From Enterobacter dykesii (GTDB lineage: Bacteria > Pseudomonadota > Gammaproteobacteria > Enterobacterales > Enterobacteriaceae), in NCBI RefSeq assembly GCF_008364625.2, contig NZ_CP126604.1, positions 744,001-808,000 of the forward strand: a stretch of 64,000 bases of DNA, read 5' to 3'. Shown piece by piece: positions 40,551 through 53,370 of this stretch (position 1 is its first letter; each line of letters starts with the position of its first letter). A program made the position numbers and the translations under genes. The notes under the pieces are model-generated. The model was given only the letters and a program-made list of their open reading frames with translations, was not told the DNA's origin and made no database searches.

Positions 40551-41987
40551 ATGAAAAAAACCACATTAGCAATGAGTGCACTGGCTCTGAGTTTAGGTTT
40601 AGCGCTGTCTCCTGTGACTGCTACTGCAGCCGAGACCGCGTCGTCGGCAGCAACCGCGCAGCAGATGCCAAGCCTGGCACCGATGCTCGAAAAAGTGATG
40701 CCATCGGTGGTGAGTATTAACGTTGAGGGTAGCACGACCGTTAATACGCCGCGCATGCCGCGTAACTTCCAGCAGTTCTTCGGCGACAACTCGCCGTTCT
40801 GCCAGGACGGTTCGCCATTCCAGAGCTCTCCGTTTTGTCAGGGCGGTGGCGCAGGGGATGACAGCCAGGGCGGCGGCCAGCAGCAGAAATTCATGGCGCT
40901 TGGCTCGGGGGTAATTATTGATGCGGCGAAAGGCTACGTCGTCACTAACAACCACGTTGTCGATAACGCGAACAGTATTAAGGTTCAGCTGAGCGATGGC
41001 CGTAAGTTTGACGCCAAAGTGGTCGGCAAAGACCCGCGTTCTGACATTGCGCTGATCCAGATTCAGGATCCGAAAAACCTTACGGCGATTAAAATTGCCG
41101 ACTCCGATGCGCTGCGCGTGGGCGACTATACCGTGGCGATCGGTAACCCGTTCGGTCTGGGTGAAACCGTGACCTCGGGTATCGTCTCTGCGCTGGGCCG
41201 TAGCGGCCTCAATGCCGAGAACTATGAGAACTTCATCCAGACGGATGCGGCGATCAACCGCGGTAACTCCGGCGGTGCGCTGGTGAACCTGAACGGTGAG
41301 CTGATCGGTATCAACACCGCGATCCTTGCGCCAGACGGCGGCAACATCGGTATCGGTTTTGCTATCCCGAGTAACATGGTGAAAAACCTGACCGCGCAGA
41401 TGGTGCAGTATGGCCAGGTGAAACGCGGCGAGCTGGGTATCCTCGGTACGGAGCTGAACTCCGAACTGGCTAAGGCGATGAAGGTTGACGCCCAGCGCGG
41501 GGCATTCGTCAGCCAGGTGATGCCGAATTCATCTGCGGCGAAAGCGGGCATTAAAGCGGGGGATGTTATCACCTCCCTGAACGGTAAGCCGATCAGCAGC
41601 TTTGCCGCCCTGCGTGCCGAAGTGGGTTCGATGCCGATTGGCAGTAAAGTCACCCTCGGCCTGCTGCGCGACGGTAAGCCGGTTAACGTGAGCCTGGAGC
41701 TGCAGCAGAGCAGCCAGAATCAGGTGGATTCCAGCACCATCTTCAGCGGGATTGAAGGTGCCGAGATGAGCAATAAAGGCGCAGACAAAGGCGTGGTGGT
41801 GAACAACGTGAAAGCGAATTCACCGGCAGCCCGTATCGGCCTGAAAAAAGGCGATGTGATCATGGGCGCTAACCAGCAGCCGGTGAAAAACATCGCTGAA
41901 CTGCGCAAAATTCTCGACAGCAAGCCTTCCGTGCTGGCGCTGAATATCCAGCGTGGTGATACCTCTCTTTATCTGCTGATGCAGTAA
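40551..41987 (+). CDS. degP: Periplasmic serine protease and chaperone DegP (HtrA)
   Basis: Degrades or refolds damaged envelope proteins, forming large cages. 478 aa (E. coli 474). The signal peptide ends at about ATA-AET. The trypsin-like triad is His135, Asp165 and Ser240 (GNSGG); the LA loop has a Cys pair (SPFCQ, SPFCQ); two PDZ domains follow (about 285-375 and 390-475). Start 40551 gives MKKTTLAMSA; a frame opening at 40542 is less likely. Confidence 0.97.
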   Translation: MKKTTLAMSALALSLGLALSPVTATAAETASSAATAQQMPSLAPMLEKVMPSVVSINVEGSTTVNTPRMPRNFQQFFGDNSPFCQDGSPFQSSPFCQGGGAGDDSQGGGQQQKFMALGSGVIIDAAKGYVVTNNHVVDNANSIKVQLSDGRKFDAKVVGKDPRSDIALIQIQDPKNLTAIKIADSDALRVGDYTVAIGNPFGLGETVTSGIVSALGRSGLNAENYENFIQTDAAINRGNSGGALVNLNGELIGINTAILAPDGGNIGIGFAIPSNMVKNLTAQMVQYGQVKRGELGILGTELNSELAKAMKVDAQRGAFVSQVMPNSSAAKAGIKAGDVITSLNGKPISSFAALRAEVGSMPIGSKVTLGLLRDGKPVNVSLELQQSSQNQVDSSTIFSGIEGAEMSNKGADKGVVVNNVKANSPAARIGLKKGDVIMGANQQPVKNIAELRKILDSKPSVLALNIQRGDTSLYLLMQ

Positions 41988-41994
41988 TTCTCTG

Positions 41995-42017
41995 AAGCCC
42001 CTGTTCGCAGGGGCTTT
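41995..42017 (+). terminator. degP terminator
   Basis: AAGCCCCTG-TTCG-CAGGGGCTT with a TTCG loop, followed by TCTCGTTT. It starts 7 nt after the degP stop. Confidence 0.8.
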
Positions 42018-42133
42018 CTCGTTTCTGTGATTCTTGCCACAACTCCATACTTCTCCCTCTCTCTTTGTGCATTCGCACAATGCAGCCGTCGCTGAACTTC
42101 CCTATGCTTGAGCTCTGCTCACGGGAGGGGTCT

Positions 42134-43291
42134 ATGGCTGGCTGGCATCTTGATACCAAAATGGCGCAGGATATCGTGGCGCGCACCATGCGCATCATTG
42201 ATACCAATATCAACGTAATGGATGCCCGCGGGCGCATTATTGGCAGCGGCGATCGCGAGCGTATTGGGGAATTGCACGAAGGCGCGCTGCTGGTGCTGTC
42301 TCAGGGGCGAGTCGTGGATATCGACGATGCGGTAGCGAAACACCTGCACGGCGTACGCCAGGGCATCAATTTACCGCTGCGCCTTGAAGGCGAAATTGTG
42401 GGGGTAATTGGCCTCACCGGCGAGCCCGAGTTACTGCGAAAATACGGTGAGCTGGTCTGTATGACGGCGGAGATGATGCTGGAGCAGTCGCGCCTGATGC
42501 ACCTGCTTGCCCAGGACAGCCGCCTGCGTGAAGAGCTAGTGATGAACCTTATTCAGGCGGAAGAGCATACGCCTGCGCTCAGCGAATGGGCGCAGCGTCT
42601 GGGGATCGATCTCAACCAGCCGCGCGTGGTGGCGGTCATTGAGGTGGATAGCGGCCAGCTTGGCGTGGACAGCGCGATGGCCGAGCTGCAGCAGCTGCAA
42701 AATGCGCTGGCGACGCCGGAGCGCGATAACCTGGTGGCGATAGTCTCCCTGACGGAAATGGTGGTCCTCAAGCCGGCGCTCAATGCGTTCGGCCGCTGGG
42801 ATGCCGACGATCATCGTCGTCGCGTGGAGCAGCTGATCTCCCGGATGGAGGAGAACGGTCAGCTGCGTTTTCGCGTTGCGCTGGGCAACTACTTTACCGG
42901 GCCGGGCAGTATCGCCCGCTCCTGGCGTACCGCGCGCACCACCATGATGGTGGGCAAGCAGCGGATGCCGGAGAGCCGCAGCTATTTCTATCAGGATCTG
43001 ATGCTGCCGGTGCTGCTCGACAGCCTGCGCGGGGGCTGGCAGGCCAATGAGCTGGCGCGGCCATTAGCGCGTCTGAAAGCCATGGACAACAACGGCCTGC
43101 TGCGCCGGACGCTGCAGGCGTGGTTCCGCCATAACGTGCAGCCGCTGGCGACCTCAAAGGCGCTGTTTATTCACCGCAATACGCTTGAGTATCGGTTAAA
43201 CCGGATTTCGGAGCTGACGGGGCTGGATCTGGGAAACTTTGACGACAGGCTGCTGCTGTATGTGGCGCTTCAGCTGGACGAGCAGAGATGA
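42134..43291 (+). CDS. cdaR: Sugar diacid utilisation regulator CdaR
   Basis: Activates genes for glucarate, galactarate and glycerate use (gud, gar) in E. coli. 385 aa, as in E. coli. An N-terminal diacid-recognition domain (about 1-135: MARTMRIIDTNINVMDA-like), a middle GGDEF-like region and a C-terminal PucR-type helix-turn-helix (HRNTLEYRLNRISELTG, residues about 338-354). The start at 42134 follows GGGAGGGG. None of its known targets lie in the window. Confidence 0.95.
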   Translation: MAGWHLDTKMAQDIVARTMRIIDTNINVMDARGRIIGSGDRERIGELHEGALLVLSQGRVVDIDDAVAKHLHGVRQGINLPLRLEGEIVGVIGLTGEPELLRKYGELVCMTAEMMLEQSRLMHLLAQDSRLREELVMNLIQAEEHTPALSEWAQRLGIDLNQPRVVAVIEVDSGQLGVDSAMAELQQLQNALATPERDNLVAIVSLTEMVVLKPALNAFGRWDADDHRRRVEQLISRMEENGQLRFRVALGNYFTGPGSIARSWRTARTTMMVGKQRMPESRSYFYQDLMLPVLLDSLRGGWQANELARPLARLKAMDNNGLLRRTLQAWFRHNVQPLATSKALFIHRNTLEYRLNRISELTGLDLGNFDDRLLLYVALQLDEQR

Positions 43292-43297
43292 CTGAGT

Positions 43298-43350
43298 GCG
43301 GTCTGGTGCCCTCACCCCATCCCTCTCCCACGGGGAGAGGGCGCAAACAC
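43298..43350 (-). repeat. REP-like intergenic repeat, copy 5
   Basis: Inverse orientation: GCGGTCTGGTGCCCTCACCCC, the CCCTCTCCC/GGGAGAGGG palindrome and an end in GCAAACAC. It begins 7 nt after the cdaR stop and is followed at once by the hairpin at 43353-43379, the mirror of copy 4. Confidence 0.85.
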
Positions 43351-43352
43351 TA

Positions 43353-43379
43353 AAAACGGCAATCAAGGATTGCCGCTTT
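43353..43379. terminator. Terminator between cdaR and yaeH
   Basis: AAAACGGCAATC-AAG-GATTGCCGCTTT has a 7-bp core (GGCAATC/GATTGCC) plus flanking pairs, A-rich on one side and T-rich on the other, between converging genes. Its arms match those of the fhuB terminator. Confidence 0.8.
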
Positions 43380-43383
43380 GCTT

Positions 43384-43770
43384 TTATTTCCGCGTTAATT
43401 TCTCAAGATCCGCTTCAATTTCGCTGATCTTATTAGTTACAACGCTTTCAAGGTGACGCAGATCGTCAAGGATCTTACGCTTGAGATCGACCTCGGTGCG
43501 GTCGCGCTGGCAGATCTGATCGAGTTCATCGATCACATAGCGCAGGTTTGGGCTGATTTCCTGTACTTCTTTGTAGCCCTGTCCTACACCGTCAGCCACA
43601 ACGGTCTTACGCTGGCGTGGATATTTAAACTTCACGCTTTTGGCGAAAAACTCTCCTTTGTCCTTGTGAAAATAGATTTTCAGAATATCGTTATTGGCTT
43701 CCTGACGGAGGCTGTAACGATCAATTTCATCAGGATTGGTAATGCCCAGACTTTTCAGATTATCGTACAT
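43384..43770 (-). CDS. yaeH: YaeH, UPF0325 family protein
   Basis: A 128-aa charged cytoplasmic protein of unknown function that matches E. coli YaeH from [13 protein letters not shown] to the Lys-rich end. The C-terminal 45 residues are helical and heptad-like ([20 protein letters not shown]), perhaps a coiled coil. No catalytic motif. Downstream of dapD but separated from it by a strong terminator. Confidence 0.93.
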   Translation of the reverse strand: MYDNLKSLGITNPDEIDRYSLRQEANNDILKIYFHKDKGEFFAKSVKFKYPRQRKTVVADGVGQGYKEVQEISPNLRYVIDELDQICQRDRTEVDLKRKILDDLRHLESVVTNKISEIEADLEKLTRK

Positions 43771-43844
43771 AGCGGTACCCTTGATCTCAACATAACCTTT
43801 GAATAATTAACGAAAAAATCTATTTTCGCCACCCTCAGATATAA

Positions 43845-43870
43845 AAAAAGCGGGGTTGCCCCCGCTTTTT
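43845..43870. terminator. dapD terminator
   Basis: AAAAAGCGGGG-TTGC-CCCCGCTTTTT: 11-bp stem with A and T tracts, 12 nt past the dapD stop codon. Works in either direction; on the minus strand it closes the map-glnD-dapD direction. Confidence 0.88.
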
Positions 43871-43881
43871 GTTATACCCGA

Positions 43882-44706
43882 TTAATCGATGGTGCGCAGC
43901 AATTCGTTGATGCCCACTTTACCGCGCGTTTTCGCATCCACTTTCTTCACGATAACCGCACAGTACAGGCTGTATTTGCCATCTTTTGACGGCAGGTTGC
44001 CGGAAACCACCACGGAGCCCGCCGGAACGCGACCGTAGTGAACTTCACCGGTTTCACGGTCATAAATACGGGTGCTCTGACCGATGTAAACGCCCATGGA
44101 GATCACGGAACCTTCTTCCACGATCACGCCTTCAACTACTTCAGAGCGCGCGCCGATGAAGCAGTTGTCTTCGATGATGGTCGGGTTAGCCTGCAGTGGC
44201 TCCAGAACACCACCGATGCCCACGCCGCCGGACAGGTGAACGTTTTTACCGATCTGCGCGCAGGAACCGACGGTCGCCCAGGTGTCAACCATGGTGCCTT
44301 CGTCAACGTAGGCACCGATGTTCACGTAGGATGGCATCAGCACGGTGTTGCGTGCGATGAACGCACCCTGACGAACCGCCGCAGGCGGTACCACGCGGAA
44401 GCCTTCTTTCTGAAAACGCGCTTCGTCGTAGTCAGCGAATTTCATTGGCACTTTATCGAAGTAGCGGCTTTCTGCTCCGTCGATAACCTGGTTATCGTTG
44501 ATACGGAAAGAGAGCAGCACGGCTTTCTTAAGCCATTGATGAGTGACCCACTGACCGTCGATTTTTTCTGCCACGCGCAGCGCGCCGGAATCCAGAAGGG
44601 AAATCACCTGGTTTACCGCTTCACGGGTCACGGTATCCACATTTGCCGGGGTAATCTCGGCGCGACGCTCAAAAGCGGACTCAATAACGTTCTGTAACTG
44701 CTGCAT
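43882..44706 (-). CDS. dapD: 2,3,4,5-tetrahydropyridine-2,6-dicarboxylate N-succinyltransferase
   Basis: Commits tetrahydrodipicolinate to the succinylase branch of lysine and meso-diaminopimelate synthesis. 274 aa, as in E. coli. A left-handed parallel beta-helix of hexapeptide repeats ([35 protein letters not shown]) fills residues about 105-240. 32 nt downstream of glnD on the same strand. Confidence 0.97.
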   Translation of the reverse strand: MQQLQNVIESAFERRAEITPANVDTVTREAVNQVISLLDSGALRVAEKIDGQWVTHQWLKKAVLLSFRINDNQVIDGAESRYFDKVPMKFADYDEARFQKEGFRVVPPAAVRQGAFIARNTVLMPSYVNIGAYVDEGTMVDTWATVGSCAQIGKNVHLSGGVGIGGVLEPLQANPTIIEDNCFIGARSEVVEGVIVEEGSVISMGVYIGQSTRIYDRETGEVHYGRVPAGSVVVSGNLPSKDGKYSLYCAVIVKKVDAKTRGKVGINELLRTID

Positions 44707-44738
44707 TGTTTACTCTTTCCATTTCACTAAAAAACATA

Positions 44739-47476
<2,738 letters not shown>

Positions 47477-47477
47477 A

Positions 47478-48272
47478 TCATTCATCGTGCGTCAGTATCG
47501 CCGGGATGGTGTCATCCTTGCGCAACGTCATAATTTCGCAGCCGTTGTCTGTTACCACAATAGTATGCTCGTACTGCGCAGACAAGCTTCTGTCTTTGGT
47601 TTTCACCGTCCAGCCGTCTTTCATGGTACGGATGCGATAGTCACCCGCGTTGACCATCGGCTCAATGGTAAAGGTCATGCCTTTTTGCAGCACCACGCCG
47701 CCGTCATCTGCATCATAGTGCAGGACCTGCGGCTCTTCATGGAAGACGCGACCAATGCCGTGACCGCAGTACTCGCGCACCACGGAGAAACCTTCTGCTT
47801 CGACAAACTTCTGGATTGCCGCACCGATGGTGCGCAGGCGAATACCCGGCTTCACCATTTTCAGCGCCAGGTAGAGGCTCTCTTGCGTCACTTTGCACAG
47901 ACGCTCGCCAAGAATAGTCGGCTTGCCAACGATGAACATTTTTGAGGTGTCACCGTGGTACTCGTCTTTAATGACGGTCACGTCGATGTTGACGATGTCG
48001 CCATCTTTCAGCAGTTTTTCATCGTCCGGGATGCCGTGGCACACCACTTCATTAATAGAGATGCAGACGGATTTCGGGAAACCGTGGTAGCCGAGGCAGG
48101 CGGAAACCGCGTGCTGCTCGTTCACGATATAGTCGTTACAGATACGGTCGAGTTCACCGGTGCTGACGCCCGGCTTCACGAACGGCTCGATCATTTCCAG
48201 CACTTCCGCGGCCAGACGACCGGCGACGCGCATCTTTTCAATTTCTTCAGGTGTCTTAATAGAGATAGCCAT
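47478..48272 (-). CDS. map: Methionine aminopeptidase type I
   Basis: Removes N-terminal Met from nascent proteins. 264 aa, as in E. coli. The pita-bread fold metal ligands are in DIVNIDVTVIKDEYHGDTS (two Asp), GHGIGRVFHEEP (His and Glu) and the late VTDNGCEIMT region. Divergent from rpsB; its 5' region shares the 321-bp gap with the rpsB promoter. Confidence 0.97.
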   Translation of the reverse strand: MAISIKTPEEIEKMRVAGRLAAEVLEMIEPFVKPGVSTGELDRICNDYIVNEQHAVSACLGYHGFPKSVCISINEVVCHGIPDDEKLLKDGDIVNIDVTVIKDEYHGDTSKMFIVGKPTILGERLCKVTQESLYLALKMVKPGIRLRTIGAAIQKFVEAEGFSVVREYCGHGIGRVFHEEPQVLHYDADDGGVVLQKGMTFTIEPMVNAGDYRIRTMKDGWTVKTKDRSLSAQYEHTIVVTDNGCEIMTLRKDDTIPAILTHDE

Positions 48273-48393
48273 GTAATCTGTCCATCGGTGTCGATTTTTT
48301 CGACAATACTAGTCTAAGTGTCGTCAATGGTATCAGTCAGGCACGCTCCGTGCCAAATTGAGAATCATTAACAGCACACTCCGCCAACAACTG
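48273..48393. other. map-rpsB divergent region, left part
   Basis: Part of the 321-bp gap between map and rpsB. It should carry the map promoter on the minus strand, but no convincing hexamer pair was picked. The right part of the gap holds the rpsB promoter and leader. Confidence 0.4.
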
Positions 48394-48423
48394 TTGGTTT
48401 CTGGTCGTGTTTTGTGGTATAAA
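48394..48423 (+). promoter_or_regulatory. rpsB-tsf promoter
   Basis: TTGGTT (48394-48399) and TATAAA (48418-48423) are 18 bp apart. The next bases, GCGCGCC, form a GC-rich discriminator typical of promoters repressed by ppGpp and DksA, as expected for ribosomal genes. Confidence 0.75.
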
Positions 48424-48429
48424 GCGCGC

Positions 48430-49319
<890 letters not shown>

Positions 49320-49354
49320 TAAGGTTTTACCCCTTATTAGTACCGTGTATGAAT

Positions 49355-49380
49355 AGGGGCCCATTACCGGCCCCTTTTTT
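49355..49380 (+). terminator. Attenuator between rpsB and tsf
   Basis: AGGGGCC-CATTACC-GGCCCCT-TTTTT, a 7-bp GC stem and T-tract, 36 nt after rpsB. It would let part of the transcripts stop so that tsf is made separately from S2, as in E. coli. Confidence 0.8.
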
Positions 49381-49436
49381 CAATTTACACTGTTTGGCCC
49401 CCGGCCGGGCAGTTCACATCTCCCGAGGATTTAAGA

Positions 49437-50288
49437 ATGGCTGAAATTACCGCATCCCTGGTAAAAGAGCTGCGCGAGCGTACTGGCGCAGGCATGATGG
49501 ATTGCAAAAAAGCGCTGACTGAAGCGAACGGCGACATCGAGCTGGCAATCGAAAACATGCGTAAATCCGGTGCGATCAAAGCAGCTAAAAAAGCAGGCAA
49601 CGTTGCTGCTGACGGCGTGATCATCACTAAGATCGACGGCAACTACGGCATCATTCTGGAAGTTAACTGCCAGACTGACTTCGTTGCTAAAGATGGTGGT
49701 TTCCAGGCATTTGCTAACAAAGTTCTGGACGCAGCTGTTGCTGGTAAAATCACTGACGTTGAAGTTCTGAAAGCACAGTTCGAAGAAGAACGTGTTGCGC
49801 TGGTTGCTAAAATCGGTGAGAACATCAACATCCGTCGCGTATCTTCTCTGGAAGGCGACGTTCTGGGCTCTTACCAGCACGGTGCACGTATCGGTGTTCT
49901 GGTTGCGGCTAAAGGTGCAGACGAAGAGCTGGTTAAACAGCTGGCTATGCACATCGCTGCAAGCAAACCAGAATTCGTTAAGCCAGAAGACGTGTCTGCT
50001 GAAGTGGTAGAGAAAGAGTACCAGGTTCAGCTGGACATCGCGATGCAGTCTGGTAAGCCAAAAGAAATCGCAGAGAAAATGGTTGAAGGCCGCATGAAGA
50101 AATTCACCGGCGAAGTTTCTCTGACTGGCCAGCCATTCGTAATGGACCCAAGCAAGTCTGTTGCTCAGCTGCTGAAAGAGCACAACGCTGACGTAACTGG
50201 CTTCATCCGCTTCGAAGTGGGCGAAGGCATCGAGAAAGTTGAGACTGACTTCGCAGCAGAAGTTGCTGCAATGTCCAAGCAGTCTTAA
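49437..50288 (+). CDS. tsf: Elongation factor Ts
   Basis: Nucleotide exchange factor for EF-Tu. 283 aa, as in E. coli. The conserved TDFV motif (80-83 in NCQTDFVAK) inserts into EF-Tu; [15 protein letters not shown] marks the N-terminal domain. Strong codon bias. Co-transcribed with rpsB. Confidence 0.98.
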   Translation: MAEITASLVKELRERTGAGMMDCKKALTEANGDIELAIENMRKSGAIKAAKKAGNVAADGVIITKIDGNYGIILEVNCQTDFVAKDGGFQAFANKVLDAAVAGKITDVEVLKAQFEEERVALVAKIGENINIRRVSSLEGDVLGSYQHGARIGVLVAAKGADEELVKQLAMHIAASKPEFVKPEDVSAEVVEKEYQVQLDIAMQSGKPKEIAEKMVEGRMKKFTGEVSLTGQPFVMDPSKSVAQLLKEHNADVTGFIRFEVGEGIEKVETDFAAEVAAMSKQS

Positions 50289-50296
50289 TGATTGAA

Positions 50297-50325
50297 AAGG
50301 AGCCGCCTGAGGGCGGCTTCTTTTT
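50297..50325 (+). terminator. tsf terminator
   Basis: AGCCGCC-TGAG-GGCGGCT followed by TCTTTTT, 8 nt past the tsf stop. Ends the rpsB-tsf transcript before pyrH. Confidence 0.82.
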
Positions 50326-50438
50326 GTCACCCGTCACAGGAAATCAGACAGGCTCCAGTATCGCTGTGCTGATTTGCGGCATATCATGTCGCCAGAATTA
50401 ACCCCCATCTTAATCGTTGACAGTCTCAGGAAAGAAAC

Positions 50439-51164
50439 ATGGCTACCAATGCAAAACCCGTGTACAAACGCATTCTGCTTAAGCTGAGTGGCGAAGCGCT
50501 GCAGGGATCGGAAGGCTTCGGTATTGACGCAAGCATCCTTGATCGCATGGCACAGGAAATCAAAGAACTGGTCGAACTGGGCATCCAGGTTGGCGTGGTC
50601 ATTGGCGGTGGCAACCTTTTCCGTGGTGCTGGTCTGGCGAAAGCGGGGATGAACCGCGTTGTGGGCGACCACATGGGTATGCTGGCAACCGTGATGAATG
50701 GCCTGGCAATGCGTGACGCGCTGCATCGCGCTTATGTGAACGCCCGCCTGATGTCCGCGATTCCCCTGAATGGCGTATGCGATAATTACAGCTGGGCGGA
50801 AGCCATCAGCCTGCTGCGCAACAACCGCGTGGTGATCCTCTCCGCCGGTACGGGTAACCCGTTCTTTACGACCGATTCCGCTGCCTGCCTGCGCGGTATC
50901 GAGATCGAAGCCGATGTGGTGCTGAAAGCGACCAAAGTAGACGGCGTGTTTACTGCCGACCCGGCAAAAGATCCTTCTGCCACCATGTACGATCAGCTGA
51001 GCTACAGCGAAGTGCTGGATAAAGAGCTGAAAGTGATGGATCTTGCCGCCTTCACGCTGGCTCGCGACCACAAACTGCCGATCCGTGTCTTCAACATGAA
51101 CAAACCTGGCGCACTGCGTCGCGTGGTCATGGGCGAAAAAGAAGGCACTTTGATCACGGAATAA
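50439..51164 (+). CDS. pyrH: Uridylate kinase
   Basis: Phosphorylates UMP to UDP; hexameric, activated by GTP and inhibited by UTP. 241 aa, as in E. coli. Amino-acid-kinase fold: [25 protein letters not shown] and [17 protein letters not shown] lies before the ATG. Confidence 0.98.
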   Translation: MATNAKPVYKRILLKLSGEALQGSEGFGIDASILDRMAQEIKELVELGIQVGVVIGGGNLFRGAGLAKAGMNRVVGDHMGMLATVMNGLAMRDALHRAYVNARLMSAIPLNGVCDNYSWAEAISLLRNNRVVILSAGTGNPFFTTDSAACLRGIEIEADVVLKATKVDGVFTADPAKDPSATMYDQLSYSEVLDKELKVMDLAAFTLARDHKLPIRVFNMNKPGALRRVVMGEKEGTLITE

Positions 51165-51185
51165 TTTCCGTTAACGATAAATACA

Positions 51186-51222
51186 GGTAAGATTCCGCTT
51201 TATTTTGTAGTGGTATCTTACC
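51186..51222 (+). other. Hairpin in the pyrH-frr gap
   Basis: GGTAAGAT and ATCTTACC form an 8-bp stem around a 21-nt T-rich loop, 22 nt after the pyrH stop. No T-tract follows, so it may be a processing or Rho-linked structure rather than an intrinsic terminator. Confidence 0.4.
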
Positions 51223-51239
51223 CGGGCGCGCCTTTGGCG

Positions 51240-51266
51240 TTGTCATGAATTAAACGCGACTATACT
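51240..51266 (+). promoter_or_regulatory. Possible frr promoter
   Basis: TTGTCA and TATACT, both good hexamers, but with only 15 bp between them. It fits a start site about 60 nt before the frr GTG. Confidence 0.45.
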
Positions 51267-51331
51267 TAGCACACCTGTAGCGCTGTGCTGGCGGATAGTC
51301 TGCCTGAGACAAGTTTTCAAGGATTCGTAAC

Positions 51332-51889
51332 GTGATTAACGACATCAGAAAAGATGCTGAAGTACGCATGGACAAATGCGTAGAAGCGTTCAAAAACCAA
51401 ATCAGCAAAATCCGTACTGGCCGTGCGTCCCCGAGCCTGCTGGATGGCATCATTGTAGAATACTACGGTACGCCAACGCCTCTGCGTCAGCTGGCGAGCG
51501 TCACGGTAGAAGATACCCGTACGCTGAAAATCAACGTGTTCGACCGCTCTATGAGCCCGGCCGTTGAGAAAGCGATTATGGCCTCTGACCTCGGACTGAA
51601 CCCAAGCTCTGCGGGCGCTGACATCCGCGTTCCACTGCCTCCGCTGACGGAAGAACGTCGTAAAGACCTGATCAAAGTGGTTCGTGGCGAAGCTGAGCAG
51701 GGTCGTGTATCCGTGCGTAACGTACGTCGCGACGCGAACGATAAAGTGAAAGCGCTGCTGAAAGAAAAAGAGATCAGCGAAGATGACGATCGTCGTTCTC
51801 AGGACGACATTCAGAAAATGACCGACGCGGCCATCAAGAAAATTGATGCGGCGCTGGCAGAAAAAGAAGCGGAACTGATGCAGTTCTGA
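51332..51889 (+). CDS. frr: Ribosome recycling factor
   Basis: Splits post-termination ribosomes with EF-G. 185 aa, as in E. coli. Conserved stretches are [15 protein letters not shown] and [10 protein letters not shown]; two domains, a long three-helix bundle and a small beta/alpha/beta part. Starts with GTG ([15 protein letters not shown]) 7 nt after AAGGATTC, as the E. coli gene does. Confidence 0.97.
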   Translation: MINDIRKDAEVRMDKCVEAFKNQISKIRTGRASPSLLDGIIVEYYGTPTPLRQLASVTVEDTRTLKINVFDRSMSPAVEKAIMASDLGLNPSSAGADIRVPLPPLTEERRKDLIKVVRGEAEQGRVSVRNVRRDANDKVKALLKEKEISEDDDRRSQDDIQKMTDAAIKKIDAALAEKEAELMQF

Positions 51890-51907
51890 TTTCTGTCGTA
51901 CACTGAT

Positions 51908-51955
51908 AAACGCCGTTCAGAGGGACTTCGGGTCTTGCTGGCGGCGTTTTGCTTT
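51908..51955 (+). terminator. Likely frr terminator
   Basis: AAACGCCG and CGGCGTTT bracket a 27-nt loop that itself has a small GAC-TTCG-GTC hairpin, followed by TGCTTTT. Long loop, so only moderate confidence. Confidence 0.5.
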
Positions 51956-51984
51956 TATCTGGTCTAACTTTTTTCGGGCATCTC

Positions 51985-53184
51985 ATGAAGCATTTAACAC
52001 TCCTCGGCTCAACCGGCTCTATCGGTTGCAGCACTCTCGACGTCGTTCGCCATAATCCTGAACTTTACACCGTGACAGCGCTGGTGGCCGGTAAGAATGT
52101 GCAGCGAATGGTCGAGCAGTGCCTGGAGTTTGCGCCCCGCTATGCGGTGATGGATGACGAAGAGAGCGCGCGTCTGCTGAAAGCACAGCTGCGTGAAAAG
52201 GGCAGTCGAACCGAGGTGCTGAGCGGCCAGCAGGCGGCCTGCGAGATGGTGGCGCTGGATGAGGTGGATCAGGTGATGGCGGCCATTGTCGGCGCGGCAG
52301 GGCTGCTGCCGACGCTTGCTGCGATTGATGCCGGTAAGGATGTTCTGCTAGCTAATAAAGAGTCGCTGGTCACCTGCGGACGCCTGTTCATGGAGGCGGT
52401 GAAGCAGCGTGGGGCGCGTCTTTTGCCGGTCGACAGCGAACACAACGCGATTTTTCAGAGTTTACCGCAACCTTTTCAACAGAACCTGGGGTACGCTGAC
52501 CTGGAGCAGAATGGCGTGGTGTCTATCCTGCTTACCGGGTCTGGTGGCCCGTTCCGTGAAACGCCACTGTCTGAACTGCGTGCAATGACACCCGATCAGG
52601 CGTGCCGTCATCCGAACTGGTCGATGGGGCGTAAAATCTCCGTTGATTCTGCCACCATGATGAACAAAGGTCTGGAATACATTGAAGCACGCTGGCTGTT
52701 TAATGCGTCAGCGAAACAGATGGAAGTACTGATTCACCCGCAATCGGTGATTCACTCGATGGTGCGTTACCAGGATGGCAGCGTGCTGGCACAGCTGGGC
52801 GAGCCGGACATGCGTACGCCAATTGCCCATTCAATGGCGTGGCCAAATCGAGTGAAATCCGGCGTGAAGCCGCTTGATTTCTGCAAGCTAAGTTCCCTGA
52901 CGTTCAGTGAACCAGACTATGACCGCTATCCTTGTCTGAAGCTTGCGATGAATGCCTTTGACCAGGGGCAGGCGGCGACGACGGCACTTAATGCAGCCAA
53001 TGAAATTACCGTTGAGGCATTTCTGAATCAGCAAATTCGTTTCACCGATATCGCATCGCTTAATTTATCGGTACTGGACATGATGGATTTGCGCGAACCA
53101 CAAAGCGTGGAAGAGGTGCTGGCGGTGGATGCAGCTGCGCGTAATATTGCACGCCAACAGGTGACACGTCTCGCAAGCTGGTGA
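51985..53184 (+). CDS. dxr: 1-deoxy-D-xylulose 5-phosphate reductoisomerase
   Basis: Second step of the MEP isoprenoid pathway: DXP to MEP with NADPH and a divalent metal; the target of fosmidomycin. 399 aa (E. coli 398). NADPH loop [11 protein letters not shown] (7-17), metal site [11 protein letters not shown], and the [13 protein letters not shown] loop. Start 51985 gives MKHLTLLGS; an upstream ATG-like start at 51949 is unlikely. Confidence 0.97.
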   Translation: MKHLTLLGSTGSIGCSTLDVVRHNPELYTVTALVAGKNVQRMVEQCLEFAPRYAVMDDEESARLLKAQLREKGSRTEVLSGQQAACEMVALDEVDQVMAAIVGAAGLLPTLAAIDAGKDVLLANKESLVTCGRLFMEAVKQRGARLLPVDSEHNAIFQSLPQPFQQNLGYADLEQNGVVSILLTGSGGPFRETPLSELRAMTPDQACRHPNWSMGRKISVDSATMMNKGLEYIEARWLFNASAKQMEVLIHPQSVIHSMVRYQDGSVLAQLGEPDMRTPIAHSMAWPNRVKSGVKPLDFCKLSSLTFSEPDYDRYPCLKLAMNAFDQGQAATTALNAANEITVEAFLNQQIRFTDIASLNLSVLDMMDLREPQSVEEVLAVDAAARNIARQQVTRLASW

Positions 53185-53211
53185 TAAAGCAAGCACTAGT
53201 CGTCGTGCTAT

Positions 53212-53240
53212 TTGTTAGCGTTGGGCTTCAGTGATATAGT
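53212..53240 (+). promoter_or_regulatory. Promoter between dxr and uppS
   Basis: TTGTTA (53212-53217) and TATAGT (53235-53240) with exactly 17 bp between: a strong sigma-70 promoter, 28 nt past the dxr stop. It would drive the short RNA below and, by read-through, the uppS operon. Confidence 0.75.
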
Positions 53241-53246
53241 CTGCGC

Positions 53247-53309
53247 CACCTGATCGCAGGTATTTGACTTAATGTGGTCAGGTGAGCCGTGGTTTGACAC
53301 GGCTTTTTT
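53247..53309 (+). ncRNA. Candidate small RNA or attenuated leader of the uppS operon
   Basis: From the promoter above, transcription should start near 53247 and meet a full terminator by 53309. CACCTGA (53247-53253) pairs perfectly with TCAGGTG (53278-53284), and AGCCGTG-GTTTGA-CACGGCT plus a T-run (53285-53309) ends the RNA. The result is a two-hairpin RNA of about 63 nt. I do not recognise it as a named sRNA. It could be an independent sRNA, or a leader that limits uppS-cdsA-rseP-bamA transcription. Confidence 0.55.
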
Positions 53310-53370
53310 ATGTATAGGCTTCAGTATTCCTGAGTACCGTTAAATCCTTTTCAGGGACAAAAAACGCGTT

